The position numbers were made by a program, and so were the translations under genes. A model generated the notes under the pieces. It was not told the DNA's origin and searched no databases. It saw nothing but the letters and a program-made list of their open reading frames with translations. A stretch of DNA of 64,000 nucleotides from NCBI RefSeq assembly GCF_027596085.1, contig NC_072465.1, positions 4,958,102 to 5,022,101 on the forward strand. Reading direction: 5' to 3'. Positions 29,232-64,000 of this stretch are shown here, in pieces (positions within the stretch are counted from its first letter, which is position 1; every line of letters starts with the position of its first letter). The stretch is from Anoplopoma fimbria. Taxonomy: Eukaryota; Chordata; Actinopteri; Perciformes; Anoplopomatidae.

Positions 29232-30660
29232 AGACACTTCAATGCCATGTTAGACACTTCACGGTTTTCAGCTTTGACATTGGTACAACGCTTTTCAGAC
29301 AGTTTTCAATAAATTACTCAGAACGTTGAACTGCACCTCTCTCCCTCTTGTCCCTTTCACCTGCTACACTGGGATTGGTTTTCCTCGGCAGTGATCTCTG
29401 ATTGGTCTTGCTGGTAAAACCATCTCTGATAGGTGCTATCAGGTGTAACCAGAGGAGCGTGTCCTCCAGTTTACCTTGATAAGGCCACTGGTAACGGAGC
29501 ACAGTTCAGACAAGGGCACGCTGGAGAAACGCATGCATACATTAGGCAACGGGAATACTCTCACTGAGTTCTGGCCCGCTGACTGCGTTCATCCTCCCAA
29601 GTTTGGTTAGAGAACATTTCACAAGCTTCCCAACTGTTCACAGCATGAACCTTTAGCTACCTCCAACGTTATTCAACTGTAGTGATGATGAGAAAGTTAC
29701 TGTATCACCATGGTGATGCAACTGGCCATTTACCTGTGAATGTACAACAGTGGATGTTGAGGCACATTACAGCAGTAACACAATAAAACATCGTTCTCCC
29801 TGGTTTCTCCCAAACTTTCTTAAATCTGAGCATAACACTGGCATAATTAAGCATTTTAGTTCTGCCAGTGCTCGATTGCACATAGCTGTAGGTTGTATAA
29901 TGAATGTGACCAAGAACACTTAGCAGGTGTCCAAAGTGAGAGATCATATCTGACTTTTACAGCTCAAATTAAGTTTGACTGCATTTTGTTGCAAACTTGT
30001 GCCAAAGTCACTTTCTTAGACAAATATGGAAACTAATCAGAGTCAAATATTTTCTCCCAACTTCCTCAGAGCAGCTTCTCAGCTACTAGTAGTATTGTGA
30101 AACAGGTGGAAGAGCCTTAATGGTACAGTATGTACTGTCGACTTTACCGTGTCAAAATAAGAATGTCTCCTCACAGATAACAATCTACTTGTTTATGACG
30201 CGAATACAAAAAGTGCTTTAACTCGACTGCTCAGAAAACTTCCCAGCTTGAACCATCTGAAGTACCAAAAATAATTTACATCAAAGCTCTTCCTTCATAT
30301 AATAACAATGAATGTGAACTGTGTTTCCGTAAGGCCATGTTTGGCAGCGTTTGTCCCACAAAAAAAATAATTCAAGTGCAATCAAGTGTTGGTTTTGTTT
30401 GCTATACAGAGTGTACCGGTGTATCTCTCACAAAAAAACGTCTCTTGATATATGCTATTACAAGTTTGGGTTTTCTTTGATCATGCATTAAGGCACCGCA
30501 GCTGAATGTTGGTAAAAGCTGAAAAAGGCTGTTTGTGTTGTTTTTTTTGTTGTTTTTTTTGAAGAAAAATAAAAATACCATCACTCCTTTTCTTTGTCAT
30601 GCACATAAATTCAAATACTCTTTTGTAAAAGTTATATAATATATGATATAAGAAAACTCT

Positions 30661-30668
30661 TATGTACA
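30661..30668 (-). promoter_or_regulatory. lrig1: Pumilio-type site TGTACATA in lrig1 3'UTR
   Basis: Perfect match to TGTANATA on the transcript strand. Function is inferred. Confidence 0.4.
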
Positions 30669-30819
30669 GTCAAATGTCCAAAAGGCATATTTCTCTTTTT
30701 TCCCCCTGCACATACATATACTGTACAAGATTCCCTACATTTACATGCTTCAAATGCAAGTCACATTTTTTTGGAGCTAGAATTTGTATTGGTCACCTCC
30801 CAGAGGAAGGTTTTTAAAC

Positions 30820-30827
30820 TATGTACA
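30820..30827 (-). promoter_or_regulatory. lrig1: second Pumilio-type site TGTACATA in lrig1 3'UTR
   Basis: Same eight bases as at 30661-30668, about 160 bases closer to the stop codon. Confidence 0.4.
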
Positions 30828-30971
30828 GCTGATACGCTCAGATGGGACGCCACCCACACAAGCTCCACCTTCAAACTCCGGATGCCCCTTTGCTTTTTCC
30901 ACTCTCCTGGTGCTCCCTTTCAGTCCAGATCCAGGAGGCTCAGGATCAATCGCCTCGATATGAGGTAGCAG

Positions 30972-30977
30972 TTTATT
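30972..30977 (-). terminator. lrig1: proximal polyadenylation signal AATAAA of lrig1
   Basis: Canonical hexamer about 75 bases after the stop. It could give a very short 3'UTR without the Pumilio-type sites. Confidence 0.4.
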
Positions 30978-31052
30978 TCCCAGTGCAAAAAATATATATA
31001 AAAGTCCACTCAGCTACTGCGACTCAGCTTTTTGGGCCGGATGGAGCGCCTG

Positions 31053-52994
<21,942 letters not shown>

Positions 52995-53823
52995 CTGAAA
53001 AAAGAAGAAGATGTAAATTAAATAAGTAGTTCAATTCCTCATTTGCCAAATAGTGAACAGGGGAGGACAATTAAAAACCTAAATATCAGCAGCGCAATGA
53101 TATATGTATTTCATGATCTTTACTGTATTTGTCATTCAGTAGTTTAAAATTAGGATCCGGATCAATAACAACAATTATTTCTCCCATTAAGACAAACGGC
53201 CCATATTGAGTATGTCTGAAAAACACAGCAGTACATCCATTCAGCCAGCCTTCAAGTAGGGCCAGATCAATACTATTGATAGAGAGTGTCTCTCACTCCT
53301 GGCTCACTTTCCCAAACATAACCCACAGGCCATTCATCTGCAGCAGTCAATTTGCACTTTAGACTAACAGTGCATTTAATAGCCGGCACTTGACTCGTAC
53401 AGAGGGCTTATTACGGAGTGATTTGTCCCGTGATATAGCGTTACCAGCGTTGAGTGAGAAGGAGGGGGTTACGTGTGCTCACCTAACACACATCTGCATT
53501 TCAGATGAGACCTTCCCACGCCATATGATTCAGATTTACTCAGCGCATAAACAAGTGCCATCTCTGTCACACACCTCCTGGCTGGCTGACAGGCTGGCAT
53601 GCTGCCTGCCTGTTGGCAGAGAGGAGGCTGCAGTGAGAGTGCCGTTTGTGTTTTTTTTTTTGTGGTGGGGTTTGGCCGGTGCGAGACAAAGGGAGCCCAC
53701 AGCTCCGAGCCGCCTGCGTCCCGACCCCTCCCTCCGTCCCCTCCGTCCAGACGTGAGAGACGGCCCAGGAATGTTTCACAGGCCCGCCGAGAGATGGCTG
53801 CTTGTTCCCAGACACCGGGGACA

Positions 53824-53897
53824 CTTTTACCTGATGCAACACATTCCTCACCCTCTTGTCCTTTTACCTGATGCAACACATTCCTCACCCTCTTGTC
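53824..53897. repeat. perfect 37-bp tandem duplication
   Basis: The unit 53824-53860 (starting CTTTTACCTGATGCAACACA) is repeated without a mismatch at 53861-53897. Confidence 0.97.
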
Positions 53898-56800
53898 CCG
53901 CCGCGTTCCTAAAAGACCGCTGCGAAAAAGTGGCCTTCAGGGGCTGAACTCTGTGGCAGACGCTGTTAATTCATGTCATTCATCATTTTAGAGAAAGTAG
54001 GTTCTATTATGAAAGCTAATGTGAGGAGGCTGGGACAATACCAAAGCTAAAGACTGTTATTTAACACATCATGTCCTCACTTGACGGATTTCCCTTTCTT
54101 GTCTTCTGTATGTGATTGCAGATAATGACAGTCTCCCTTCCAAATCTTTCCCACCGCATGTGTGTGATTGTGTGTGTGTTGGTGACGAGATAATAGCAGA
54201 GCCTGTGTCTGCCCTTAAGGCACAGGCCTGACAGGTAGGCCTGCGACTACCCCAACCAAGATGAAACCACGCCCACTTTTGTACGACGAAAAGCCTCGGT
54301 GGCTGCGTTCCCGTGGAAACCGCCAGGTATGACAGCTCCAGTTTTCATTTTGTTTAGTTAAATTTGATAATTTACTGTTTATCAGACCACAATCGAGGAT
54401 AGGATAAGCTAGTTGGCATGCTATTTTCTAAAGGTATGTTCAGTGAGTGTCTGGTGTTAAATAATTGGAAACTTTAATAGTAAATCATCAAAGAGCCATT
54501 TGACTGAACAAGATTAATGAGTTTATTCAGCTTGTGATTTATCCAATATGTGATTGATTGTAAATATCGTTATATTGTATTTATAAAGTTAGATTTTGGC
54601 AATATTATTTATATATTTATCACCCACCACTGACATGAAATTACAAGCATCATTTTGTAGGAAAGACTGTTTACAAGGAGGGAGTCGTGCATGTGTGACT
54701 ACGTCATGATCATTTACTGGGGCACCTCCCATCGCGGCCCCGGAGCACTGAACTGTCGTCCTCTGCAACAGGAGGCAATTACCTCGTTACCGTGAAACTA
54801 AGTGAAAAATCACGCAGCTCTCCTTTGGGCCGCCTCTGCCTGGAGGTACAGATATTCAGTCAACACACACATACACACACACACTCACACACATACAGCT
54901 CAGAAAAGATGAACTTCAGAGAGTGCTGTCAGTTGTTTTTAAATCCAGAGATTTTACAAGTGAACCTTGTATTACAAGCAAATAAAGATATAAATCCAGA
55001 GACATCATAGCATTTTACGCTTAATATCATTGGCCTATGCACATATCCATAGGCACAAAGCTCAAAGCTTATAACAGAACAAAGGGATGACAAAGAAAAG
55101 CAAAAAAAAAAGAAGCAAGTCTCGTTTGAGAGCCAAACCTGCCGTGCTGGTGCTAAAGGCCACGGCAACAAACAAAACGGGTCCTTTGTGTGAGTGCGCA
55201 GACACACATGTGCCTCTTTGTGAGTCACCGACGGTGTTTACACAACTGAGCCCTTTTTTCTCCCCCATCTCATTCTCAGCCAGATTTATTCTCTCGCCTA
55301 TCAGATTAGATAAGTTTCACAGCATTTTAACACCTACTGTATGAAGCGATGGTGATAACACAGGTTTCCCTCCCTCTCCCTCTCCCTCCTTCTCTCCCCT
55401 GTGGAAGGTGGGGGTGGGTGGCGGGAGACTCCGGTGCTAAGCGTGGTTAATGCTTTCCAGAAAGTGACCTTACAATCACGCTGGTTTTCTAGAAAAAGCC
55501 TTGAAGCTATTAAGAGTTTTTTTGACTTTGACAGATGTAGCCACCAACGCCAGCAGAAACTTTTTAAAATAACTAGTCAAGCGCTAGGTCCGGAGAACCA
55601 ACCAGCGATGTCAACCTCTGTAGGTTTAAGTCATATAAATTAACCAGCCGGAAAAGGATGTATAGTAGAGATAGGAACAGTCGCTGTGATAAACCAACCT
55701 CTAATCACTACAAAGCATTAATGCTTCAAACACAGCATTTCTTTGTATGGTACAAATAGTTTATACAAATGGGCAGGACTGTTTGACATTACTCAGCCGG
55801 ATCATAATCTAAAGCTCTCTCTGCCAGGTACTTAACCAAAGTAAAGCGTGAGACAATTCAAGGCTGCATGTTGAGCCAAATGCTTTCCCACTAAATTCAA
55901 CCTGTTCTGATTGGTCCACTTCAGTCTCACTGCTTCGGTTTTTTATGTTCATTTAAAATCTTGTAAAATAATGCATGGTTTAAAAAGATAATTAAATACT
56001 ATAATACAAATGAACGAGCATGTTATCATAAGTTATTTTACAAGAATCAATTAAATTTAATTTATCACTTCCTAAGAAATGTATCAAATAATCGAAAAAA
56101 TATAACTCCAGACCAAAGACTTTATGATTAATCTGGTGGCAGACTTGGGCCTCAATTCAGCACAAAGTTCCTCTGAAGTCATCATATTCAAGTTAAAACG
56201 GCTTGATGTTACAAAACGTTCACAAATATAAAAAACAGGCCCCATGTATCATTTGCCGTCTGTTCTAAACTGCACTGTCCAACGCCTCAACGGGGTTCTA
56301 GTCTAAACTGCTGTCCATCCATCAGTGAGCACGGGTCACCATAACCTCTCTTCTGTCAGCCGAACTGGAGACGAGAAACAACAGGGCGGATGGAGAGAGG
56401 ATGTGCAGGGATAGAGAGCCACAGTTACACTCCCGTATTCCAACGCAAACCCAAACACCTCCCGACACATTATAAACAATAATTATAGAGACTGTTTAAT
56501 ATCAGGAGGAAAAGGCTTCACTATGGAGAACAGCAGACATTTAAAACACAAGACTGCAACACAATTATTCCCCAGAAATAGACAAATGTAATGGAACAAA
56601 TCATCAACCACCTGTTGCCCTGAAGCAGTGTCACTCATTTTTGGGTTTATTAATCAGTATAACATGAACTGATAACTATTACATCACTGAATAACTCATC
56701 CGTCAAGAATGTTCAGACATGAGGTCACTCCCTTGCTTTCCTCCCTCATAAATAAAGATGTGTAACTTTGGGTTTTCAAACTGTCAAACAAATGCTACTA

Positions 56801-57774
56801 ATTACCACAGTATCTTTTGAAGGGTGTTCATCATCAACTTTTCATAGGCTGAACAAAAATAAGAGATCAACTGATAATAAGCCAACTACTGGAAGGATAC
56901 GTAATACATCTGAAGCATTAGCTCCAATCCGAGCCTCCCTGGAAGAGAAGTCTTCAAAAGACGACTCATAAAAGACTCGCCTGACTAAGCAAACCGTCTG
57001 ATGAAGAAAAACAGGGCTCAGCGCCGTCATTGCTGGACCGCGCAGCTGATCTGACATATAAAACTCATTAAAAGACTTTAAAACATATCTGCGCTATGGG
57101 TGCTGTGGGAGTCGATGAAAAGGCTGGGAGTACAGGAGTGATGTCATGGCGGATGACAGTATGCTTGTAAGTCAGCACACACAGTCTGGTGTGTGTGGGA
57201 GAGAGGAGATACGGGGCGGGATGAAACGGAACGGCCGGGGACTCGCGCACACACACACAGATACATCATCATTATCTTTCCCACTTTCTATCGCAGACAA
57301 ATGCGGCGTGAACTTTGCTCGCCAGAAAGTGTGAAGTGATGTCAGTGATGAGCTTTGTGTAGTCCAGCCGGGAGACAAAGGCCCTTTAATGTGGTCGATT
57401 TCAGAGCATCATAAAAACTAGTCAAATAATAACCTGAGTGTCTGAGGGCTCCCCCCAGCCCCCCCCACACACACACACACACACACATTCTTCCTGTCAT
57501 TAAGGGCCAGTTTACAGCCAGGCAACTGCAGTGAGAGTGTACACAAAGCCAACACCAGCTCCAGGCCACCCTTCTAAACGCCAGTCAAACAGAGGAAGGG
57601 AAACCAGTAGAGCAATATCTTATCAACTTTGACAAGGTTAAAATAATGAGCCGACAAACAAGATTTTTTGCAATAATAATAATAATAATATTATAGTGAT
57701 AAAGTGCAAGATATGGGGAGAGTGACGAGAACTTCGGCTCAAGATCAGAGAAGTGCAGCGCTGACTGGATCAGC

Positions 57775-57809
57775 GTATTTCACCATTTGCATTACAAATG
57801 GTGAAATAC
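57775..57809. repeat. perfect inverted repeat, 15-bp stem and 5-base loop
   Basis: GTATTTCACCATTTG at 57775-57789 and its exact complement at 57795-57809, separated by CATTA. Confidence 0.97.
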
Positions 57810-60800
57810 CCCCCACCCCCCACCACATAACTGAACAAAGGAGCTGCTGCAGCCTTTGAAATCAGTGAGGCTAGGAGTGTGACTCAGTTTCTGAAGGTTT
57901 TTTTTTTCCGAGGCAGGAAGGCAAGGCCACATCTTGGGGCCATGTGCGCCGCCATTCTTCACGCTGCTGGTTCGGGGCTGATGCAGGGCACTCCAAACAA
58001 ATAGGGAGAAGATTGGGGAGAGGGGTCTGCACTAGCCTGAGGCACTGCATGAACCCACATACAGTTTCCCAGACGACGCCAGCCTGGACACTCCAGATGA
58101 GAAGCACAATAACGCTCATGATGTTCAAACTGCATGCACGCCTGTGCAATCGTCCACAAACACACACAGGGTCATGGTCCTGCATTTAACAACTGGATTC
58201 TAGCGCAATAACAATGTAATTTGTTACTAATAGCGCCAGATTTACTTCATTATCAGTAAAAGGAAATGAGCGTCCCCAATTAATCTGAAAGAACAACATA
58301 AATACAGTGTGTCTTTTAAGCAGGGCTATTGTTTTAGTGCTGTGCAGACAGCTGACCTTACGCTCCAAACTTCAAAGCGTAGACAAAGACAGGATCATTA
58401 ATCAATTTTCCCTGCTTATTGTTTATTATACTAGCAGGGCAAAATTCTGCGATAATTACACTCCAGCCAGCGTTGAAATACGTTTTTCTAAATAGTGGAC
58501 TCCAAGTGCATGTGAATATGTGGGTGTCTAGACAGTGGAGCCCTGATGCTCATTTCCTTTCTGCAGTATCACACAGTGCAGAGGCTAAAAAAAAAAATGT
58601 AAGGCCCAACTTAGCACTCAAAGCTCCACTGGCTCCTCCAAAGACTGCCTGTTTTCTGGGGAGAAGCTTGCTCTCGCTTGCCCAGTACGTCTCCCTCTCC
58701 GTCCAAGTCACGCTTTTTTTTTTTCCTTCTTCTAACATCTTCTCCAGATTTCCAAACTCTTACCAGATGTAGAGAATTCACAGATGATTCATCGATCAAG
58801 CCCACTTTGTAGACACCGACTTTGGGGGGAGGGGGGAAAGGCGCCCTAAAGTATCTTCACCATCTATTCTGCCGGACTGGATTCCTGTAGAATGACTTGT
58901 GGCAGCAGCTGTTTGATTGTCATTATAAAGCCAGTGAGGGGACGTGAGCTCACGTCCATATCTCCATGTTAATGTCAGATCGTATCTGTTGTTATGAGAG
59001 TGAGGGCTCAACCTGAGCTGTTCCTTCCTAATTTGTTCACAGCTAAAGATATGCATGAATCATCTCAATCCGTTAATAGAGGATCATTTACAATTTGAAA
59101 TAGATTGCTTGCTTGCTTGCTTACATTTCCATATAGGAACTCCCTCTGCTTTAACTATCCAACATAACGCCAAACAGCCTGATAAGGGAGTTAAAAAGGG
59201 AAGAGCAGCTGATAAAAAAATCTGTGCCAACGATAATATCATCTTAAACCCTTCCGAGCGCTCGAGTTTGTCTTTAAAATATCCACATGTGGATGTGAGA
59301 GTCGCGAGGGTAAGGAAACTATGACAATAAACAAACTTGGTATACTCCCAATACCACAAGATTACGAGGCTGCGTAGCGAGAAATGCCCTAGAAACCACA
59401 AGGGGAGTCAGCCCTGGCTACTGCTGCATCTCTGCACCCCCCCTGCTGAAATGTTCACCTGTTTAAGCAAGGAAGAGGCATTTATGCAGCTTAGTGTTCA
59501 TATATCAGTCATCCCATCAAGATTAAGCACACTAACACTATATATGGACATGATCAGACCATGATAGGTTAGATAAATTGAACAACAACTCCATATAAAA
59601 AGAGTTCTGTGTGACAAACAAGCAGACAGTCCTGTAATGCTTCATGTCCTCTGGGTTTACTGGGTGTGTTACAACATGTGTGACAGTGGTTGAGGTTTCT
59701 GACCACTGACAGGACTTTCACCAACTAGTGGAACCAGCCCGAAGGCAGCAGCAGCAGCAGCACTAGCAGCAGACCGTGACATTGACAAAACACTTCCATG
59801 CAGTGGGCGGAAAATGTCCACCCACCTCCCCACATAGCGCCCCGGGCCAGGTGATCTGCGGCCCCACCCTCTGCCGACCAGTCCCACAAGCAGCCAGCCC
59901 TAGAGCCCGCCCAGCCCCTGTCAGCAAACCACCAACACAAAACCCATTTCCTGAGGGCAGAAGCCAAAACCAACTGTTGGGGGTGGTGTGTTTACCAATA
60001 AGGCATGTACTTGGGAACTTTAAGGATACGGCCTGGGGTTGAGTTGCGGAAGAACGTCTGGTGTACACCACGCATTATGGCCAGCACATTGGGAAACCAC
60101 TTGGGAAATGCTGGGTTACGTGCTTATTCTTGCTTTTCACCAGGGTTACCGCAAGCTGGTGGGGCAAGGACTTAACTTTAAAGAATAAACCCCATAAAAA
60201 GTGCAGCTTTCTTGAACAATAAAAATACTAAAAGGATTTTTACAATCTTGCATTGGACACGTAGACGTAAAGAGGCTGGAAAACAGACATCATGTTTCTG
60301 CTTTATCTCCATCCAACCACGGCAATCTCAGCCAGCAAAATTAGTCACGTTCCTGATTTTATTTACTTGCAAAATCCCATTATGTCGGTGGCACTGTGGG
60401 CAAAAATGCTTTTTATGCACATTACCCTGGCTGCAAATAAGATAAGGCACCACTCCTGAGAGGGAATATGTGACTGTGAGAGCAAACTTGCTTTGAATGC
60501 TATTAGGCTATTCATCAATCAGAAAGAATGGACAGACATCTGAGACTGGTGGTCAAGTTTGTTAAATGTTAGAAGGACTGATGTAAAACAGCAAAGGATA
60601 GGTTTGACAAACACATTTAGGACTGAAGAGGCTTTAAAGACGCTAGGAAAACCTTAGTGGCCAATCCCAGGGATTCATGTGACTTAAAAAAAAATTATCG
60701 AGATAGCAATATCGGTTTTCTAGCAATGCATTCATTGTCAGTTCATTAAGTAAAGTATTGTTTGTATGTTTCACACCTACTCAATCACACAACACCCCTC

Positions 60801-62783
60801 AATCCCTCACCATGTCTCCTTGTTTGCTCTGTCTGCTCTGCCAGGCTGCACCAACATGTTTGTTTCCTTGATTCCTCATCAAGGACGCTTTCTCATAGGG
60901 GACTATTAAAACCAGGGTCCCGAAGGAAGATTATTTTGACCAGTGGAAGGCGTCTGGGCTTTTCTCTACTACTAGTAGTAGTAGTTCTACTTCTACTACT
61001 GATGGATAAACTGCCAACACCTAGCATCTAGCTAGCCACATATCTCCTCTGGACACATATTCATTAAGGTCCCCAGAATTGCTCCTACAAAGTTATCTTA
61101 AAAAAACTGTTCTAGCTCAGAGCAGGAGGTGAGAGTGCATAATGAGGGTCCAACGGCAACTTACTTGAAATTAATCAAAAATGCATTGTAGTTATAAAGC
61201 AGTGCATTTAACACATTGCAGGTAGTTCAAAAAAAATTAGAGGCAATAGAAAAAATAGAGAAGACATCGTCACTTGAGGGAGCACATAAGCTCTGCACAG
61301 CTAAAAGCTTGTGATACACCCCCCCCCCCCCTCTGTAAACTGCTGTGTAAATGCAGCTCCTGAGGTGCTACTGCTGTGTTCATTACCGTAATCCCAATTT
61401 AAGAGCCTGTATAAAGATAATTGCAGCAAATACATGACAGCGCAATCCTTCTTCACCCACACAAAAGGGTGGGAAAGCTCCATTAGTTTTAAGCCACTGT
61501 AAGCCCATAGACAACAAAGCCGAACATAGAGGACGCTGAACATCCGTAAGTAGGTTTACAAAGCACATGTATAGAAGTACAACTGTTGTTTAACAATTGC
61601 AGTCACATGTGTTCAAGCTACCTGTTTAAGTCAGATCCTACAGGTGTATCAGGTCATTGAGTTTGTAGAAGAGAGAAGTAGGAAAGCTGGCCCTTGTGCT
61701 TACTAACACCCACAAATACTGTCCTCCCTCCCTCCAACTACCACTACTGTTGTTCCCTCCCTGGGGTAAACATAACAGACAGTCGATACCACACTGATTT
61801 TAACTAAGCTTAGATGCCTGAAGGTAGCGACAGACAAACACACTTTTCTTAAAGATCAAGGCATTGTGCAAACGGTCTCGGTCAGCTCTATTGACAAGAT
61901 AATGTTATTATTGTTGAACTATGCTATATAGCTTGCCATCACAACTTGTCATTTTACACAGCACTACAGTTTCCCTTTCTTCTGAGAATAACGTACACCC
62001 ACAACAAGCACACACACACACACAGACTCACATTCTTGTGCACCGGCAGCAGAACTTAGACACTAAATAAACTTTCAACCCACAACTCAAAAAGTAATTT
62101 CATCCACCTAAGTGAACAGGACTTGGCGTACGGCACCTTCAAAATGGGATCAAACTGGGCCACAAGTGAAATGGTCCATACTTGTCTCTTTGGGTTTGCA
62201 GTAATCATCTGCTAATCTGGCTCGTTTACAGACCCCAGAGGAACAGAGCTGGTTTCCTTTGAGTCACCTGCCAACATAATGTGACTATCTCAAGTGGTGT
62301 GGAAATATGCAACCTAGGTGTTTTAAAAAGATAATCCGAAAGCCATAAAGCCATTCCCTTTGAAAAACAACAAGATTGCGGGTTCTTAAATCTTGACCGA
62401 TAAGGTTTGGCCGAGATAACAGAAGTAGACTTGGAGAGAGACGGAGTTTACGAACCATATCTTAACAGGAACCTAAAGGTTTAGAGCAGCTGCTCGAGAT
62501 GGAACATTTGTCCCACAGTAGTTGTCCTTTGTCCACGAGGACAGGAGGAGCAGTGTGTGTCTGCGTACTTGCATGATAAACAGCGTCGGCACTTGAACTT
62601 GGCCAAGTGGTGCTTCAGGGCAACGAGGCTACCCGGGCACAAGTGCTGTTATTCATGTTTTTTTTAGAGAACTTTTTAAAAGTTGCATTCCTTACTTCCC
62701 AGGGGAAGATAAACTGCTTAACACAGGAACCTGGGAGCCAGAGAAGTCTCTGGGTCTTTGCTCTTTAACCCCACGTTCCCAGC

Positions 62784-62784
<1 letters not shown>

Positions 62785-62855
<71 letters not shown>
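62785..62855. repeat. (AC)n microsatellite, 71 bp
   Basis: Uninterrupted AC array in lrig1 intron 1. Confidence 0.98.
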
Positions 62856-62861
<6 letters not shown>

Positions 62862-64000
62862 AACACATGCTAAAGAACCTGTAACAAGATGCCCCATTGT
62901 CACCAAGGATTCACAATAACCACTGGACAGTGGTTGCGGTAAACTGAGGTTAGAGCCAAAATGTTGATTGGGAGGACAGAGAGTCATGTTGTCTGTAAAT
63001 AAATTGTGTCATTCAGCTTGATAAGTGCTGAGGTCTCCTAAACGTTGGAGGGTGTTCCATGAAAAAAGTCTCCCAAATTGGCTCATTTCCTAAATGAGCT
63101 GGCTGGCTGGGATTCAACTGTTGTCAGCCTTATCCTGAGGAAACAAAGCTTAATTTACAAGAAATGTCATTTGTGAAGTATGGCTAGAAACACAGAAACA
63201 GGAATTATGGTAATAGCCATTATAAATCTGACTGAATAAGGCACAGGTTTATTGGTAATTATATGTTCGGGTCTATTTGTTTACTCAACCTGAGGGGACT
63301 GTTTGTTCTTTATAGCATTTTTAGATTAATACATTAAAATGTAAATGCTAATATTGTCTACAAACTATGAAATATATCAAAGTTTACGGACTGTAAGTCG
63401 TAGCCTCTAATATTGCTGGAAGTTAATTCAATTTTAAGGTAAAGCAACTTCACATAGGTTCATACTAGGGATTTGATAAACAGGCTGCAGGGAATTGTTT
63501 AAAGTGGCAATTTAAGTCTGACATATAAAAAAAAAAAAAAAAAAGTTTTCCAAATAACAGGATCAGTTTAAGGAAAAAATATATAGGTCTTTTATTATGA
63601 ACAATATCGCCCTTAATAGTGCCCTTGAGCAAGACCTTTCAACCCTTAATAAATGATGTCCACTCACAGAATACTCTGAGTTTGTGTACGTCCCTGTTAT
63701 CATTACACCTGTAACAAACTCAAAACCCCTGGGCCTGCTGGGAATGATGTGGTGAAAAACGTAACCTATGCATTGCATAAACAATCATAACCAGGTTATA
63801 ACAGGGCTGTGTGAGCAAATAGCGCTGCTGCTTTGTTGTCCCATTGGTTTCCAGAGGGAAGAGGGGTTCAGGGACCTCCGGGGGACTTTTAATTGGTTAA
63901 CAGGGAAAATGAGGAGAAGTTTCATTTTACTACTAAAACTTTCTCATTTAAAGTGACTGTGCTGAAGAGAGAATAAACACGACAGCTCGCTTTTACTATC

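Larger units (their letters stand above)
29205..31052 (-). other. lrig1: lrig1 3'UTR (predicted)
   Basis: About 1.85 kb from the stop to the likely cleavage zone. It is unique, AT-rich sequence without long repeats. It holds two TGTACATA words on the lrig1 strand (30661-30668 and 30820-30827), matching the Pumilio consensus TGTANATA. A second AATAAA lies only about 75 bases after the stop (30972-30977), so a short 3'UTR form is possible. The extent is inferred from signals only. Confidence 0.6.
52995..64000 (-). other. lrig1: first intron of lrig1 (partial, at least 11 kb)
   Basis: No exon seen on either strand. A search for a signal peptide followed by an N-terminal LRR cap (CxxxCxC...C) found nothing, so exon 1 is probably beyond 64000. 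It contains a perfect 37-bp tandem duplication (53824-53897), a 15-bp perfect hairpin (57775-57809), an (AAT)n tract (about 57673-57691), C runs (57460-57470 and 61320-61332), an (AC)n array (62785-62855) and an A run (63527-63544). Confidence 0.7.

Noticed and set aside
57871..58185. Cysteine-rich frame on the - strand considered as the signal peptide exon
   Set aside because: No cap pattern, no donor in the right phase, and no similarity to LRIG1 exon 1.
59763..60071. Possible lrig1 exon 1 in the GC-rich block on the - strand
   Set aside because: It has cysteines and hydrophobic stretches but not the CxxxCxC...C order of an LRR N-terminal cap, and no suitable phase 2 donor was seen.

Overview
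The window is vertebrate nuclear DNA, almost certainly from a ray-finned (teleost) fish. The genes are split into small exons by GT-AG introns of a few hundred bases to several kilobases. The DNA carries very many (CA/TG)n microsatellites, a dead Tc1-like transposon of the kind common in fish, and a MITE-like element typical of teleosts. The species cannot be named from sequence alone.

Only two genes are visible, and they point towards each other. On the + strand, 8975-26824 holds the last five coding exons of slc25a26, the mitochondrial S-adenosylmethionine carrier. Its earlier exons lie upstream of base 1. On the - strand, 52994 down to 31053 holds seventeen coding exons of lrig1, a single-pass membrane protein with 15 leucine-rich repeats, a C-terminal LRR cap, three Ig domains, a transmembrane helix and a cytoplasmic tail. 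Its first exon (signal peptide and N-terminal LRR cap) was not found and probably lies beyond base 64000. The same convergent slc25a26-lrig1 pair is known from human 3p14, so this is a conserved syntenic block. All exon phases agree across every junction in both genes.

Layout: 1-8974, slc25a26 intron with the Tc1 copy (3935-5290) and decayed repeats; 8975-26824, slc25a26 exons and introns; 26825 to about 27165, slc25a26 3'UTR; about 27165-29205, intergenic with a MITE and a TG-tailed repeat; about 29205-31052, lrig1 3'UTR; 31053-52994, lrig1 coding exons; 52995-64000, start of the long first intron of lrig1.

The two products are not known to work together. SLC25A26 imports the methyl donor into mitochondria, and LRIG1 restrains receptor tyrosine kinase signalling at the cell surface. 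I see no operon-like, CRISPR, viral or otherwise novel multi-gene system. The points most worth checking are small: a CFTR-exon-9-like TG-repeat splice acceptor in slc25a26, a PPPY motif in the LRIG1 tail, an apparent insertion in Ig domain 1, a dispersed 62-bp element with TG tails, and candidate conserved noncoding blocks.
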